This document shows, one piece after another, positions 21,608 to 32,479 of a stretch of DNA of 64,000 nt. The notes beneath the pieces are model-generated. The model was not told the origin of the DNA, searched no databases, and saw only the letters and a program-made list of their open reading frames with translations. A program made the position numbers and the translations under genes. The DNA is from Haematobia irritans (lineage: Eukaryota; Arthropoda; Insecta; Diptera; Muscidae). The stretch spans positions 94,777,562 through 94,841,561 of the forward strand of contig NC_134397.1 of NCBI RefSeq assembly GCF_050003625.1. The letters run 5' to 3'. Within the stretch, counting starts at the first letter, position 1. Every line of letters begins with the position of its first letter.

Positions 21608-21985
21608 TCACTCAGATATCTTATCATTCAGTTCCGGAGAGGTCAACGTTACGTCCAAAACCTCTTGTCTGTTCCTGGTGACGAAGGTTGGTGCATCTCC
21701 CTTATTGCAAACTACCAGGTTAGTACGCAAAATAAACTCTATTAGCGACTCTCCCCTTGCATTAGTATCACTACTTCCCCAAATACTATGATGTGCATTT
21801 GCATCGCATCCCATAATGAGTTTTGTCTTTGTTTTTAGTGACTCCTCAACTAAGGTCTTAACGGCACAGGGTGGCATCTCCCTATCATGTCCCATGTAGA
21901 CCGAAGATACCCAATATTTGCATGTGGATATCTCTAGACTGGCTACGACAGTGTCTGCATTGCTCAATGAAGGAAGCAGAAACAA
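21608..21985 (-). pseudogene. L4: ORF2 endonuclease, C-terminal part
   Basis: The frame reads YWVSSVYMGHDREMPP, IMGCDANAHHSIWGSSD (catalytic D-x-N-A-H) and QEVLDVTLTSPELND. The following SDHRY motif lies past a frameshift near 21,600. Confidence 0.85.
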
Positions 21986-22020
21986 GTTTAATTCGTTTTT
22001 AGCAATTATACATGCTTGAT

Positions 22021-22450
22021 TTATATCGTTACCGGTACCGGCAAAAGTTTGAAACCCGGAGTGCTTAATTCACAGATCTTGTTCTTATATATGTATGGTT
22101 CTTGAATAAGAACTATATCTATGTCTCCTTTCATCAGGAGAACTTTTAAGGCAGCACAAGCGGCCTTACAATGGTGAAGATTTATCTGGAGGAACCGTAG
22201 AATCATCCAAATTTTCAACACCGTCACATCAGCCGCTTCAATTAAGTCATCAAGGGCTTCCTCTTCACAGATCTCGGTGACTCTCGCAACAGTCCGCGGT
22301 TCAGCTTTGGTGATGTTTGAGCCTGTAGAAACCTCCCGCATACGTTTTTCGGCATAGTCTGCAATTTTTATGTTTCCTTCGGCTTCGTTAGGAGATTTTT
22401 TCACTGCTGACTCTACCGGAGGATTGTCCGCTTCGGAATTCTTTGGCTGA
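22021..22450 (-). pseudogene. L4: ORF1 tail fused in frame to endonuclease start
   Basis: The frame starts in the ORF1 C-terminal acidic region (EAADVTV) and, through loss of one base compared with R1, runs directly into ORF2 (RFLQINLHHCKAACAALK, VLIQEPYIYKNK). In R1 these are two overlapping frames. The fusion shows how close the two frames are and is probably a decay product. Confidence 0.75.
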
Positions 22451-22461
22451 TAGTCCAACTT
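22451..22461. repeat. Target-site duplication TAGTCCAACTT (right)
   Basis: Second copy of the 11-mer at 10,746-10,756, in the same orientation, adjoining the truncated 5' end of L4. Confidence 0.85.
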
Positions 22462-23440
22462 TAACTTAACTTAACTTTTAATTTTTTCATGAAAAAGTTT
22501 GCAAACAAAAATTAACGAATAAGAAGATATCCAATGCAACATGACATCGGTCAGTTTCTCATCTTCATTATCTATTGTTTTTGATTCAGAATAACTTTCG
22601 AAAACTCTGGTGTTGATGTCATGGTTATAGATATTACACATGACATGATAAGCATGAACGGATTCAAACTCAAAATGTGAGGCAAATTATTCGACTTCCA
22701 CAATGTGGGGAATGTATGGATACTCATTACTATTATTACCCAAAAAAAAAAAAAAACCTTATACTCTTCTTGGCTTATAGGAGAAATAAAAACGTTTTTA
22801 AAAATAAATTTTGGTTTGAGAGCAAGCTTATACAAAGTGCTCAAAACCAAGCACGCATGATCATGAATACTTGCTAAGTCGCGTATTTTTTTGTGGTGGT
22901 TGTATTCTACAAATGCTAACAAAGCTCATGATGTATTTTGTAGTGAATTATGTAAAGTGTTTTAAAACATTTTTCTGACTATCTATTTACCTTTGAAGAC
23001 CCATGAAAATAACCCATGAAATTTCTCGTAACATAGAAGGAAATATTTTTTTAACATTTCGACGACACTTTACTTAGTAAATAGGTGTATTTTGAATATG
23101 AATTCGCAAGAAAAACTTACTTTTATCGAGCGGTTAATTCTTCGTCGTTAAAGGGTTAAATAGGATATATTCATCCTATTTAACCCAATAAATAAAATAT
23201 TAAATGTACTCTCTGTGGAGAATATCAAGTTGATTGGAGTAAAATTTCGTTGAACCTCGTAGATAAAATGTGGGTATTCTAGTTATATTTGCCCCATCGG
23301 ACGAACAGGCTATATTTAAATCTTATCTGATTCGGTCCAAATCTGTTCACTTTGTCCAAATCTGTTCACTTTGTACAGCATCAAGACATCGGGGGTAAAG
23401 TCCCGTTCAAAATGGGTGAGGAAATATGAAATTGTTTTAC
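22462..23440. other. AT-rich spacer
   Basis: No gene recognised. It contains a homopolymer A run near 22,741 and the hairpin at 23,153-23,186. The open frame at 22,572-22,922 (minus) has no recognisable domain. Confidence 0.5.
23153..23186. repeat. Perfect 14-bp-arm hairpin
   Basis: GGGTTAAATAGGAT, a 6-nt loop, then ATCCTATTTAACCC. The arms are perfectly complementary. No poly-T tract or gene context makes it a terminator. Confidence 0.8.
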
Positions 23441-23449
23441 CATTTTTCC

Positions 23450-23885
23450 CAAATTGGGCGTACATACATATGGGAGCTATATCCAAAACTTAAGCGATTA
23501 GGCACGCATTGCAAAAATACCAATTCAGCAATCTCTACAAAATTTCAACTAAATCGGAGCTATATTCAAATGGCAGCTATATCCAAAACTTAAGCGATTT
23601 GAACCAAATTAGGCACGCATTGCAAAAATACAAATTCAGCAATCTCTACAAAATTTCAAGTAAGCATGAAGCTATATCTAAAACTTAAGCGATTTGAACC
23701 AAATTAGGCACGCATTGCAAAAATACAAATTCAGCCATCTCTTCAAAATTGCAAGTAAATCGGAGTGAAACTTTGGCCTCGGGTGATTTGAACCAAATTA
23801 GGCACGCATTGCAAAAATACAAATTCAGCCATCACTACAAAATTGCAAGTAAATCGGAGTGAAACTTTGGTCTTGGGTGATCTTA
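23450..23885. repeat. Degenerate tandem repeat, about 95 bp
   Basis: Units marked by 'aggcacgcattgcaaaaata' begin at 23,500, 23,611, 23,706 and 23,800 and include 'cttaagcgatttgaacc' and 'aaatttcaagtaaatcgga'. It resembles in style, but not in sequence, the 153-bp arrays further on. Confidence 0.75.
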
Positions 23886-23937
23886 TGCGTCTAAATCGGC
23901 AGATAGATACACTATCCCAAACAATTGTCCGTACACT

Positions 23938-24057
23938 AAACTGTTGAAAATAAATTTCATCGTATTTTTTTAAGTTAAATTTATCATTTCCCAATCGACT
24001 TTCATTTTAGATCGAAAATGAAAATACGTGTCGCCAATTTGACTAGGGATGACTGTT
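23938..24057 (-). mobile_element. Partial piggyBac-type MITE
   Basis: The minus strand reads TTAGCCCTTAACAGTCATCC, then 'cattttcgatctaaaatg' and 'gtcgattgggaaatgataaa'. This parallels the first 120 bp of the complete MITE at 41,472. The other end is missing. Confidence 0.7.
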
Positions 24058-24169
24058 AAGGGCTAATTTACTCTTATGTTCTTTTGTTAATAAAATTGAA
24101 TTAAACTAAATTGGTTTAAACTCTCCTGAATCCTATATGCTATTACGATCCCATTTTCTATGTTGCAAA

Positions 24170-24585
24170 CATACCTACTGAGGACTTATTAGATAGAAAT
24201 TTCACTGTAGAAGAAATCACAGTTCTTCTAAGGAAACTTAAGGCAAACAAGCACCAGGTGAGGATCGCACCTCGTATGAGTTCATTATACATGCTCAGAA
24301 TGCGTTTTTAGAATCATTATGAATATGATTCACGAGTATTTTTGATGGTTTCCACGACTATAATGTATTCAGAAACGGTGTCACATTCCCAATTCACAAA
24401 AAAGGAAATGTAAATGACGTTCAGAACTATAGAGGAATGACTTTTATGAACTGCGTTGGGAAAGTGATGATAGGAATGATTAATAGCAGAATTACGGAAT
24501 GGACAGCCGGCATCAAATATTAAATGAGTACCAGGCGGGTTTTAGAAATGGATATTCAACTTGTTGAACCCTGTTCAACCATCTT
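24170..24585 (+). pseudogene. LINE RT, N-terminal piece
   Basis: Fragments in shifting frames: FTVEEITVLLRKLKANK, APGEDRTSYEF, FPIHKKGNVNDVQNYRGMTF, and EYQAGFRNGYST. This is the usual LINE order of RT blocks 0 to 2 (KAPGxDG, P-x-x-KKG-x-x-x-x-x-x-NYRGI, QxGFRxGxST). Several frameshifts and stops are present. Confidence 0.8.
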
Positions 24586-25104
24586 CGTCATTTCCAATAC
24601 TATATAATGAATATGTATAATTGAATTGTATTTACTAAATTAATTTTATATTTGAATTAGACTCATAAAGAAATTGAAAATATTGAATTGAAATAACTGA
24701 AGTATCAAATAGAAATTGTGAATTACATAGCATAGAGAAAGTGGCAACTCCTTGCTTCTCTCTTCATTGAAAGCTTTCACTCAAATTTAATCTTAGCGAT
24801 ATTCGTCCTTCTCTACCATTAAAATGAATTGCTGAATTAACGAATTTGTACACTTGATATGTCTAATGGTATTTTTTATAATTCAATTGTGCATCGTCAT
24901 TCCGCTTGGTAAGCTGCCATCCCAATAAAGTTCCAGACAAAACCTGAAATCTTGCCTTTTCTTTATATTTTCTCTTTTTGGTATTTTACAATTCTTGGAG
25001 ACTCTTAAACCGCAATCGCTTGACAGTCCGCTATTCAAGGATCGTATCCAGAATTGTACACAACTTCTGATAACATTTTCAATCTGGTGTCAATAGTTAA
25101 TCTA

Positions 25105-25200
25105 AAGCTAGGCGAGAATAAAAAAAGTCTACGCCTTCTTCGTGGACTTTAGAGTACATCGAGACCTCTTGATATGCAAAATGCATGAGATTAGACTCTC
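25105..25200 (+). pseudogene. LINE RT, motif A piece
   Basis: Encodes KKVYAFFVDFRVHRDLLICK, matching the motif A block (FVDFxxAFD), with the second aspartate region degraded. It lies between unrelated AT-rich segments. Confidence 0.6.
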
Positions 25201-25318
25201 AACCAAAATAGTTCGTTTTGATTGTTTTGGTCCGTTTATTATTTTCTAAATTTTCCCATATGACAGCTATCAGACCTAAGGTTGTTTTCCACAAATAGTG
25301 GAAAATATATATAAAACA

Positions 25319-27390
25319 AGTAAGGAAAGTCTAAAGTCGGGCGGGGCCGACTATATTATACCCTTCACCACTTTGTAAGTCCACATTTTCGATACCATAT
25401 CAAATCCGTCCAATGTGTTGGGTGCTATATGAATCCATACAAATATATTCTGTATATCTGAGCAGATCTGTACAGAGTTCTGCAATACTTATAGATTTTA
25501 CTATTAAGTCGGCTAATGCGCTGAGGTGGAACACAATGTTAGTAAAAAATAAATATAGGAAACATTTAAATATGAACCAATTTTGAGGCAACTTCGCAAA
25601 AGTGTATTTATGATTTATCAGTCGATAGATGTGTAATAGAGTAATAGGAACATTTGAGTCATTTTGATAAGTTTTCGACTTAGCAGTGGCGGAATAGGAA
25701 AAACATATATATGGAATCTATATCGAAATCTGAACCGATTGCAATCAAATTTCACATGCATAGTTACTATGTTGAATCTACTCCCTGTGCAAACTTTCAC
25801 GTAAATCGGATAACAACTTTATATGGGAGCTACATCAAAATCTGAACCGATTTCAACCAAAATAAACATGCATATGCGAAACTTTAATTCTACTGCCTGT
25901 GCAAAGTTTAAAGTTCAATTCTACTCCCTCTGCAAAATTTCACGTAAATCAGAGTAGCACTTTTGCCTCTGTGGGCATATTAGTCCAAATCGGGCGAATG
26001 ATATATATGGGAGCTATATCTAAATCTGAACCGCCTTCAACTAAATTTTGCACAATTAACGATACTATAAAACGTACTCCTTGTGCAAAATTTCAAGCAA
26101 CTCAGGGCAAAACTCTGGCTTTTGAGGCCATATAAATCCAAATCGGACGAAAGATATATATGGGAGCTATATCTAAATAGGAACCGATTTTAACCAAATT
26201 AAGCACACTTAACGACACTATTAAACGTACTTGTTGTGCAAAATTTGAAGCAAGTCAGGGCAAAACTCTGGCTTTTGGGGCCATATAAGTCAAAATCGGA
26301 CGAAAGATATATAGGGGAGCTATATCTAAATCTGAACCGATTTCAACTAAATTTTGCACAATTAACGATGGTAGTAAACGTACTCCTTGTGCAAAATTTC
26401 AAGCAACTCATGGCAAAACTTTGGCTTTTGAGGCCATATAAATCCAAATCGGACGAAAGATATATATGGGAGCTATATCTAAATCGCAACCGATTTTAAC
26501 CAAATTAAGCACACTTAACGATACTATTAAACGTACTTGTTGTGCAAAATTTGAAGCAAATCAGGGCAAAACTCTGGCTTTTGGGGCCATATAAGTCCAA
26601 ATCGATCGAAAGATATATATGGGACCTATATCTAAATCTGAACCGATTTCAACTAAATTTGGCACAATTAACGATACTATTAAACGTACTCTTTGTACAA
26701 AATTTTAATCAATTCAGGGCAAAACTCTGGCTTTTGAAGCCATATAAGTCAAAATCGGACGAAAGATATATAGGGGAGCTATATCTAAATCTGAACCGAT
26801 TTCAACTAAATTTGGCACAATTAACGATACTATTAAACGTACTCGTTGTGCAAAATTTGAAGCAAATCAGGGCAAAACTCTCGCTTTTGGGGCCATATAA
26901 GTCCAAATCGGACGAAAGATATATATGGGAGCTATATATAAATCTGAACCGATTTAGCTGATATTTGGCAGTTATTACGGGACTGACAAAACATTCAGAT
27001 GTACAAAATTTGAAGAACGTCGGTTCATAAATACGTGAATTACGATCAAATCGGTGATAACTATATATGGCAGCTATATCTAAATCTGAACCGATTTTTT
27101 CTAAATTAATCGATAGCGATTGTCTTCTACCCGAAGAAAGACGTTATGTCAAATTTGAGGACGATCGGACTTAAACTGCGACCTGTACTTTGTGCACAAA
27201 ATTACTTATACAGACAGACGGACGGACGGACAGACAGACAGACGGACGGACATCGCTAAATCGACTCAGAATTTAATTCTAAGCCGATCGGTATACTAAA
27301 AGATGGGTCTATGACAATTATTTCTTGGCGTTACATACAAATGCACAAACTTATTATACCCTGTACCACAGTAGTGGTGAAGGGTATAAA
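25319..27390. mobile_element. 153-bp-array interspersed element, copy 1
   Basis: Left end 'gtaaggaaagtctaaagtcg' then 'ggcggggccgactatat'. TATACCCTTCACCACT (25,358) pairs with AGTGGTGAAGGGTATA at 27,375-27,390 as an inverted repeat. Inside is a 153-bp tandem array and, before the right end, a 'gacggacggacagacagaca' run. The same parts occur in reverse order at 44,427-47,015. No transposase gene is visible; the class is unknown. Confidence 0.8.
25800..27060. repeat. 153-bp tandem array, about 7 regular units
   Basis: The marker 'gggagctatatctaaatc' recurs at 26,009, 26,162, 26,315, 26,468, 26,621, 26,774 and 26,927, each exactly 153 bp apart, with looser units on both sides. Because 153 is divisible by three, long open frames (26,236-26,499 and 26,542-26,961) cross the units. 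Their repeated protein is a by-product. Confidence 0.93.
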
Positions 27391-27394
27391 TACA

Positions 27395-27751
27395 CAATCG
27401 GCGGTGTGGACTGGAAATGAATTCTCTGACTACTTCAACACAACTGGAGTAAAACAAGGTTGCCTACTTTCGCCAATTTTGTTCTCATTATATTTAAATG
27501 ACTTGCACTACAGTCTGGGAGGAGGACTTTTCATAGATGAGATCAATGAACGTATACTAATGTACGCAGATGATATAGTTATGATAGCGTATGAACCGGG
27601 TATTCTACAACAAATGATACAAAATCTAGGAGCTTATTCTGCAAAGTGGGGAATGCAAGTGAACCAAGCGAAAAATGAGATAAAGGTGTTCAGAAAAGCA
27701 GGCTGCAAGGCGAGGAATGGACATATAATGGTGAAAAGTTTAGAATTGTAG
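27395..27751 (+). pseudogene. LINE RT, motifs B and C
   Basis: GVKQGCLLSPILFSLYLNDL (motif B) and ILMYADDIVMIAY (motif C, YADD), followed by WGMQVNQAKNEIKVFRKAG (motif D region). The open frame begins upstream, inside the 153-bp element, so its first residues do not belong to RT. Confidence 0.88.
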
Positions 27752-28254
27752 ATGAATATAAATATTTAGTGTACAATTGTGGGATACCTACAGAAGTGGA
27801 CTGAAAATATATTTTCAAAGCAATAAAGAAAAATGCAAAAGGGTTTCGTTTGAGTATAACATACAACAGATTTTATTGATCTGGTTTCAGCTCCTTATCG
27901 CTTGAGTTGCTGTAGCATGTGTGAAGGTCCGTTACTTAAGTCATCTTTAGAGATTCTAAGATACAATTGAGCGAAATTCAATTGGAAAGTTGGTTTGTTT
28001 TAACATAGAAATGGTAATTGCTTATTTCATTCTAATAAATTCATATATGTATATACAAAGGAAGTTGGAAACAAAATATAATAAGATTTTTGAACTAGCT
28101 TCGACATTTAGGAATACATTAACTCCTAAATTATCCTTTTCAAAGCATTTGCTAAGAAAATAAATAGACGCAAAAATGGCCATTAACTCAACGTGAAAAA
28201 AACTTTGTTTCAGAGACAACTGTTTCCCTAAAAGCCAAATGGAAAATTGTCCTC

Positions 28255-28370
28255 TCTGTATGCCGTTCAAATCCTAGTTATGGCGCACAGATTTGGGGTA
28301 TCTCAAATTTCGAAGAAGTCGACAATCTGTATCGCTACTTTATTAAACAGATGTTAACATAAATTTCTGA
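28255..28370 (+). pseudogene. LINE RT thumb remnant
   Basis: Encodes SNPSYGAQIWGISNFEEVDN and LYRYFIKQML, matching the 'YGAQVWG...L-x-x-x-FIK' block downstream of RT in several LINEs. Confidence 0.65.
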
Positions 28371-28380
28371 TAGAGGCTCT

Positions 28381-29560
28381 AAATTACAGAAGATCATTAA
28401 TAGATGAATACAATTATTAAATTTATTTCCGGCAGACGGTTTATATGAAAACCATGCTGTACATTTTTTTATTTTTAAGGTCACATTGTAAACGTATTAT
28501 TTAATGTATCCTAACCAAATGTGAAAATAAAGAAATATTGAATTGAAATTGGTTTAATGTGCAATTTTTTTGGAGATGTAGATTATTACATCAAACATTA
28601 AAGAATCCCGAACAAAATCCCGAATCCCGGGATTTATAAAAATCTATCCTGAATAACAGCCCTAGTGGCTAACGCGTCGTTTGACTCATGAAGATTTCTA
28701 TCAATCCATCTTAATTACGCTCAAACAAATTTATACTGCATTTCAGCCAAAAGGAAATATTTTAATGTAATTGTGAACAATTTGGCCTATGCATCGATAC
28801 ATATTTTTTTCTCGTGGTCCTCTCGGTATTTGACCAGCATACTTATATGTTTTTGACTCTCATCAAAATCAGGCAAAAATCCAGATTTAAGTACAAACAC
28901 ACATACACTTTTGGCGTTTGCAAATATTGACACTTGATTTTAAATTCGTTTGGTTAACTGAAAGACCATTAGCCATGGAAATTGACTATGAATTACTATG
29001 AGAATGCATTTGTCCTTACTTGATGCATTCCCAGTCCTCAAATATATTCAATAATGTCATATACAATGGCCAGTCAATTGGCATATTTTGTTGGTGGTGT
29101 TGTTTATGTTATACTTACAATTTTTTTTGTTGGGTCCAAATGAAATAAAGTACACAATATTTACGCGCTTAAAGCTAATACGGTTGAGTTTGCGACCATC
29201 TGATTTTCTTCAAATGTTAAAAATCTGTTTATATATATTATTTGTGTTTCATATATTTCCAATGTACAGAAAAAAATAATTGTCCGCTTGGAAGAACCTC
29301 GTCTGCTATTTAGCTATCGCTTCTTCTTCTTGAAAAAAGTTGTTAGCAAGAATTATTGGGTGGGGGAGGTAAGAGTTTTGCGATGTGAAATGTTATCGAT
29401 AAGTCTAGATTGACGCGATAACAGATATCGACTATCGTTCCTTGGTAGTGACCAAAATAAAATGCGCTTCTGTATTGTTCGTTATGCGCTTTACAGACTA
29501 TCAGTTATTCCGGACGACAGTGCTCGTGTCGAACATATCCCATATATTGTGCACATTATA
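28381..29560. other. AT-rich spacer
   Basis: No gene recognised. 'aaataaagaaatattgaatt' near 28,525 may be the 3' end of the shredded LINE; a similar 'gaaaatattgaattgaaata' occurs at 24,675. Near 29,390-29,440 there are 'tatcgataagtc' and 'gatatcgactatcg' motifs like those at 33,305. Confidence 0.45.
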
Positions 29561-29642
29561 AGTTAAGCGGACCTTAGACGGTCGGATAAACACTCCGACA
29601 GAGGTTCGTCTATTTGTTGTGTGTTCGTTCAAGTTTTGCCCT

Positions 29643-31126
29643 TAAAGGCCGGTACTCTGTTCGGTTTTCGCGTTGAAACTCCATACAAAACCAAAAAATG
29701 CGAAAAATTTGCGAAATTTTTTCCATTTGTGATACTTTGTTTTTTCGTGTTGAAAAACTGACGTTTATAGCACGGCGCCATTTGAAATGTGAATTAAGAA
29801 ATAATTTATTTATTAAAAACTATTTGTGCGGGTTTATAAATCAAACACGGACCATATTTTTGTTCCGAAACTATACAAAGGACCAAAGGAATAGCAGATC
29901 AATTGCCCAAGGAAAAATAAAATGTTATTTTGTAAAAACAAGCAACAACCACCAACAATATCGCTCCCTGTAAAATAGCGCTCCAAGCTACCTAAAAAAA
30001 ACGCCGCTTTCTATGTGCGAAATAATGGTTTCCATAAAAATTTTTCGCAAGAATGAACATAGTACTATCCCTGCCAACATTTTTTGAATTTGGGGGCGCT
30101 TCTGAGAATCCCCAGTACGTCGAAAACAATCATATACGATATCAAAAACTCGTCGGAAAAGCGCCGTCACTATTGAGAAGTTGTACCACGCCAAGTTACT
30201 ACAAAAAGGTTTCGCATGAGTGCAATTATTAGGTGCCTTTATAGATCAATTTAGAACGACGCCAATAAGAGACTCTCGAAACAATCAGAAAAAGCACATT
30301 TTAAGATAGTGGTAAAAGAATCATTGTGGTCGAGTAAAACACGTTTGTTTAGATATTTATTAATTTGATTAATCATTTACAAATTCTTAATAATATAACA
30401 TTTATACCACTATCACATCACATTTAACATAATTTTTTGCATTAATGATGATGTAGAGTTACAAGTAGCGAGTTACATGTTGCAGCGTCTATCAGCCAGT
30501 GTTTTTATTCGATGGAGGCAGCGTGTCTGTAAAATATTTGAAAAACAATCACTTTATTCCATTTGGAAAATCAAAAATTGTTCACCAATATACCTTTCAC
30601 AATTTTAAGCGTAAAATCTATGTTTTCAGAACTTTATTTTCGTTTTTATTTAAATAAAATATAACAAGCTGGTTGGGCTTGGCGTTTCACAAAAAATAAA
30701 ATGGCTTTTGTAAAAGTAGTGATGGCAAAATACATGTATGAAGTACATTTTGTACTTTATGATATGCTGCCCCCCATCACAGTAGGATGGTTGTAGTGAC
30801 ACTTTCGAGTCTGTGGTAGCGATGAAGACGAAATGGAACTTTGAAATGCTGGCAGGGATGTGGCAATTGATCTGCTATTCCTTTGATCCTTTGTATATAT
30901 TCGGAACAAAAATATGGTCCGTGTTTGATTTATAAACCCGCACAAATAGTTTTTAATAAATAAATTATTTCTTAATTCACATTGCAAATGGCGCCGTGCT
31001 ATAAACGTCAGTTTTTCAACACGAAAAAACAAAGTATCACAAATGGAAAAAATTTCGCAAATTTTTCGCATTTTTTGGTTTTGTATGGAGTTTCAACGCG
31101 AAAACCGAACAGAGTACCGGCCTTTA
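29643..31126. mobile_element. Long-inverted-repeat DNA element
   Basis: About 265-bp arms (29,643-29,910 and 30,860-31,126), nearly perfect by eye, starting TAAAGGCCGGTACTCTGTTC. The 91- and 104-residue frames in the arms (both starting MRKICEIFSICDTLFF) are the same sequence read from each arm. The roughly 950-bp centre has no recognisable gene. No clear target duplication was found, so the superfamily is open. Confidence 0.85.
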
Positions 31127-31315
31127 CACTGCACGAACAAATGTGATGACAACATGAAAAAATAAGAAGAAGCATAAACAAACAATGAAGTTGTACGAAG
31201 ATTTATGGGTGAAACCATTTTTTACTGAAAAAATGGAAGAAAATAATAAAAAAAATCCTGGTATATGTGTCAAAACAATGATTCCTGAAGTAATCCACAT
31301 TTAATATATTACAAA

Positions 31316-31763
31316 TTACTTGATGAATTTAAAATACTTGTCGCCTGGTTTCCCATTTATTGGAAGTGGAATTTTTCCACGTTTTTGCCACAATACTGGT
31401 TTAGATTTATGTATTTCTTTAATTTTCAACCAGAATTGGCGATCCATCATTAATTTCATTGCAGAAATGCCGTTTTTTAATGTAAAAATAAATTTGTCTT
31501 TGATAATGTTTGTCGAACATCCCCTTACACTCAATGATTTGTACCACCCAACCAGAAAAAATCAAAAGGGCTGTTTTCTTTTTGCACTGGATACAACATT
31601 TGTATGGGCTATCCAGAACATCGTTACGCTGGTGTTCTATCCAGAACATCTCATCAGTGCAAGTCGCGAAGATCTTGCCAGATTGTGTTTTGATAAAGTG
31701 ACGCTGCATCGATTCACAATAGCACTTTATTGTGACTAATTTATCTAAAAACATAAAATTCAA
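31316..31763 (-). other. Unrecognised open frames, minus strand
   Basis: Overlapping frames at 31,419-31,763 and 31,316-31,534. The second contains IHKSKPVLWQKRGKIPLPI and NGKPGDKYFKFIK and looks less random than its surroundings. I recognise no domain. The upstream frame is largely antisense to the GGGCTG MITE, so any gene would have to start inside that element. It may be an exon fragment of an unknown gene or chance. Confidence 0.2.
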
Positions 31764-31982
31764 AGTGGTATAGTGTCATAAATAATCGCAGCAGTAAATA
31801 TTTATTACTAATTGGAGCATTTCATACATTAAAAATGCAAGATTTCACTTCTTTTCTGTGATTGTTTTTAAACAGCTGATGACAGTGTTGCATATTTTTG
31901 GAGATGTCCTGGATAAGCGAGTACTCTGTTTTATTTTAGTCCTTCACGGCTTACGGTATCCAGTGCTAAAAGAAAACAGCCC
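31568..31982. mobile_element. GGGCTG-type inverted-repeat MITE
   Basis: Ends GGGCTGTTTTCTTTTTGCAC and, inverted, GGGCTGTTTTCTTTTAGCAC: nearly perfect 25-bp inverted repeats. It shares these ends and subterminal sequence ('ggtgttctatccagaacatc', 'cagtgcaagtcgc') with the large element at 41,855-48,148. TA follows the right end; the left flank is AA. Confidence 0.85.
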
Positions 31983-31984
31983 TA

Positions 31985-32330
31985 AAGTTGTTTTGATTTT
32001 ATGCCAACACGTCCCCGCGACAGCCGAACACGACCTTACACAATCGGATTTGTCGCCGCAACGTGTTGTGTCGCAGGGTTTATCCGACCGTATAAGGTGC
32101 CCTTTAAGTCCGAAGGCATAATCGATACTGCTGCATGTTTATGGTATCGATAACACATTTACCGATTATTTAGTCATCGCCGACAAGTCGTATCGATCCG
32201 ACACACTGTAAAGGGCACATTATACGGTCGGATAAACCCTGCGACACAACACGTTGCGGCGACAAATCCGGTAGTATAAAGCCATGTTCGCGTGTTGCGG
32301 GGACGTGTTGGTATAAAATCAAAACAACTT
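31985..32330. mobile_element. Foldback element with about 125-bp arms
   Basis: The left arm 'aaagttgttttgattttatg' to 'gtgccctttaa' (31,985-32,108) is repeated inverted at 32,208-32,330 with a few mismatches. The 100-bp centre carries 'tggtatcgataac' and 'gtatcgatccg'. A degenerate part of an arm also appears at about 29,570-29,640. No gene. Confidence 0.82.
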
Positions 32331-32479
32331 TGATTTTTTCCGGTTGGGAGGCACAAATCTTCACGTGTAAGGGGACACAAACATCCCTGCAACAAAGCGG
32401 GACAAATTGTTTTCGAAAGGCGAAAAATGTTAACATTATTTTATTTTTAAACCAAACCTTTTGGATCAAATAACATTAA

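Larger units (their letters stand above)
20495..22450 (-). mobile_element. LOA-like LINE unit L4, 5' part
   Basis: The minus strand from 22,450 covers the end of ORF1, endonuclease, linker and the beginning of RT, ending after VAFLD at 20,495. About 310 bp of RT start (20,495-20,805) is repeated in L3 (19,938-20,248). The 5' truncation point is flanked by the TAGTCCAACTT duplication. Confidence 0.85.
24140..28380 (+). mobile_element. Shredded LINE of another family, split by insertions
   Basis: Reverse-transcriptase pieces in correct order on the plus strand at 24,170-24,585, 25,105-25,200, 27,395-27,750 and 28,255-28,370. They are separated by unrelated AT-rich DNA and by the 25,319-27,390 element. 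The clade could not be decided from these motifs. Confidence 0.7.

Noticed and set aside
23153..23186. Transcription terminator hairpin
   Set aside because: Eukaryotic context, no T tract and no upstream gene; kept only as a hairpin.
26236..26961. Repetitive 87- and 139-residue open frames
   Set aside because: They arise because the 153-bp array unit is divisible by three; the same array at 45 kb is not open on the matching strand in the same way.
27181..27260. 'gacggacggacagacagaca' run as a regulatory repeat
   Set aside because: It is a simple repeat present at the same place in both copies of the 153-bp-array element.
29698..31071. A duplicated gene encoding MRKICEIFSICD...
   Set aside because: The two frames are the arms of one inverted-repeat element and are not conserved to their ends.
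31320..31739. 139-residue plus-strand frame
   Set aside because: Spans the GGGCTG MITE edge and shows no domain; the opposite strand is equally open.
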